Source of the DNA: Thamnaconus septentrionalis | Taxonomy: Eukaryota > Chordata > Actinopteri > Tetraodontiformes > Monacanthidae | Reading direction: 5' to 3' | NCBI GenBank assembly: GCA_009823395.1 | Contig: CM020515.1 | Location: 8,602,489-8,666,488, forward strand | DNA: 64,000 bases | Shown here: piece after piece, positions 63,945 through 64,000 of the stretch | Layout of the letters: each line of letters starts with the position of its first letter | How positions within the stretch are numbered: the first letter of the stretch is position 1 | Translations under genes and position numbers: made by a program | Notes under the pieces: model-generated | Databases searched by the model: none | What the model was told of the DNA's origin: nothing | Seen by the model: the letters and a program-made list of their open reading frames with translations, nothing else

Positions 63945-64000
63945 TTCATTCATTCATTTTTTAAAACTTGCTTTTCCAGGCAATCTTCATCTTGGGGGAG
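63945..64000 (-). mobile_element. degenerate L2/SINE tail at the window edge
   Basis: CATT units followed by TTTTTAAAACTTGCTTTTCC resemble the reverse complement of the ATAAGCGG...GAATG tail seen at 31.3 kb, but diverged. The element, if real, continues past the window. Confidence 0.4.

Overview
This window looks like nuclear DNA from a teleost fish, probably a percomorph. It holds one gene with large introns-and-intergenic space around it, many GT/CA and GA microsatellites and homopolymer tracts, and several teleost-type mobile-element relics: a tRNA-headed SINE, hAT- and mariner-type MITEs, and Harbinger-like remnants. I see no bacterial or phage gene organisation, no CRISPR array, no rRNA and no free-standing tRNA gene.

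The only protein-coding gene I can support is a neuronal pentraxin on the minus strand at 15130-18158. It has five exons that join in frame into a 430-residue secreted protein. Residue-level similarity, the C-terminus (FEACRQLN) and the length point to NPTX1 (nptx1 / nptx1l in fish) rather than NPTX2 or NPTXR. All splice sites are GT-AG except the donor of intron 3, which can only be read as GC-AG. A TATAAAA box and GC boxes lie just upstream of the start, and the 3' UTR probably runs left toward about 14.1 kb.

Layout: 1-14 kb is non-coding, with a Harbinger-like element carrying a Myb/SANT-like domain relic (2.3-2.8 kb) and a LINE-tail-like scrap (10.1 kb). 14-18.4 kb is nptx1 with its 3' UTR and promoter. 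18.4-64 kb has no recognisable exon. It holds a mariner-type MITE (20.2 kb), a hAT-type MITE with perfect 8-bp target duplications (22.4-22.8 kb), a second copy of the 2.3-kb repeat family (27.5 kb), a perfect 17-bp-arm palindrome (29.4 kb), a SINE with target duplications (31.1 kb), a 53-bp-arm inverted repeat (37.1-37.3 kb), a 'TACTT/AAGTA' hAT-like element (41.0-41.5 kb), a further MITE-like element (44.2-44.6 kb), a second Harbinger-like Myb/SANT relic broken by a frameshift (48.9-49.4 kb), very long TG tracts (51.1 and 53.3 kb) and a 169-bp tandem duplication (62.1-62.5 kb).

The long exon-free flank upstream of nptx1 is what a brain-expressed gene with distant enhancers could have. In mammals NPTX1 is head-to-head with RPTOR, which would lie off the right edge if synteny holds; that is inference. 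I found no evidence for a previously undescribed multi-gene system. The most unusual sequence-level points are the GC-AG intron and the large inverted repeat at 37.1 kb.
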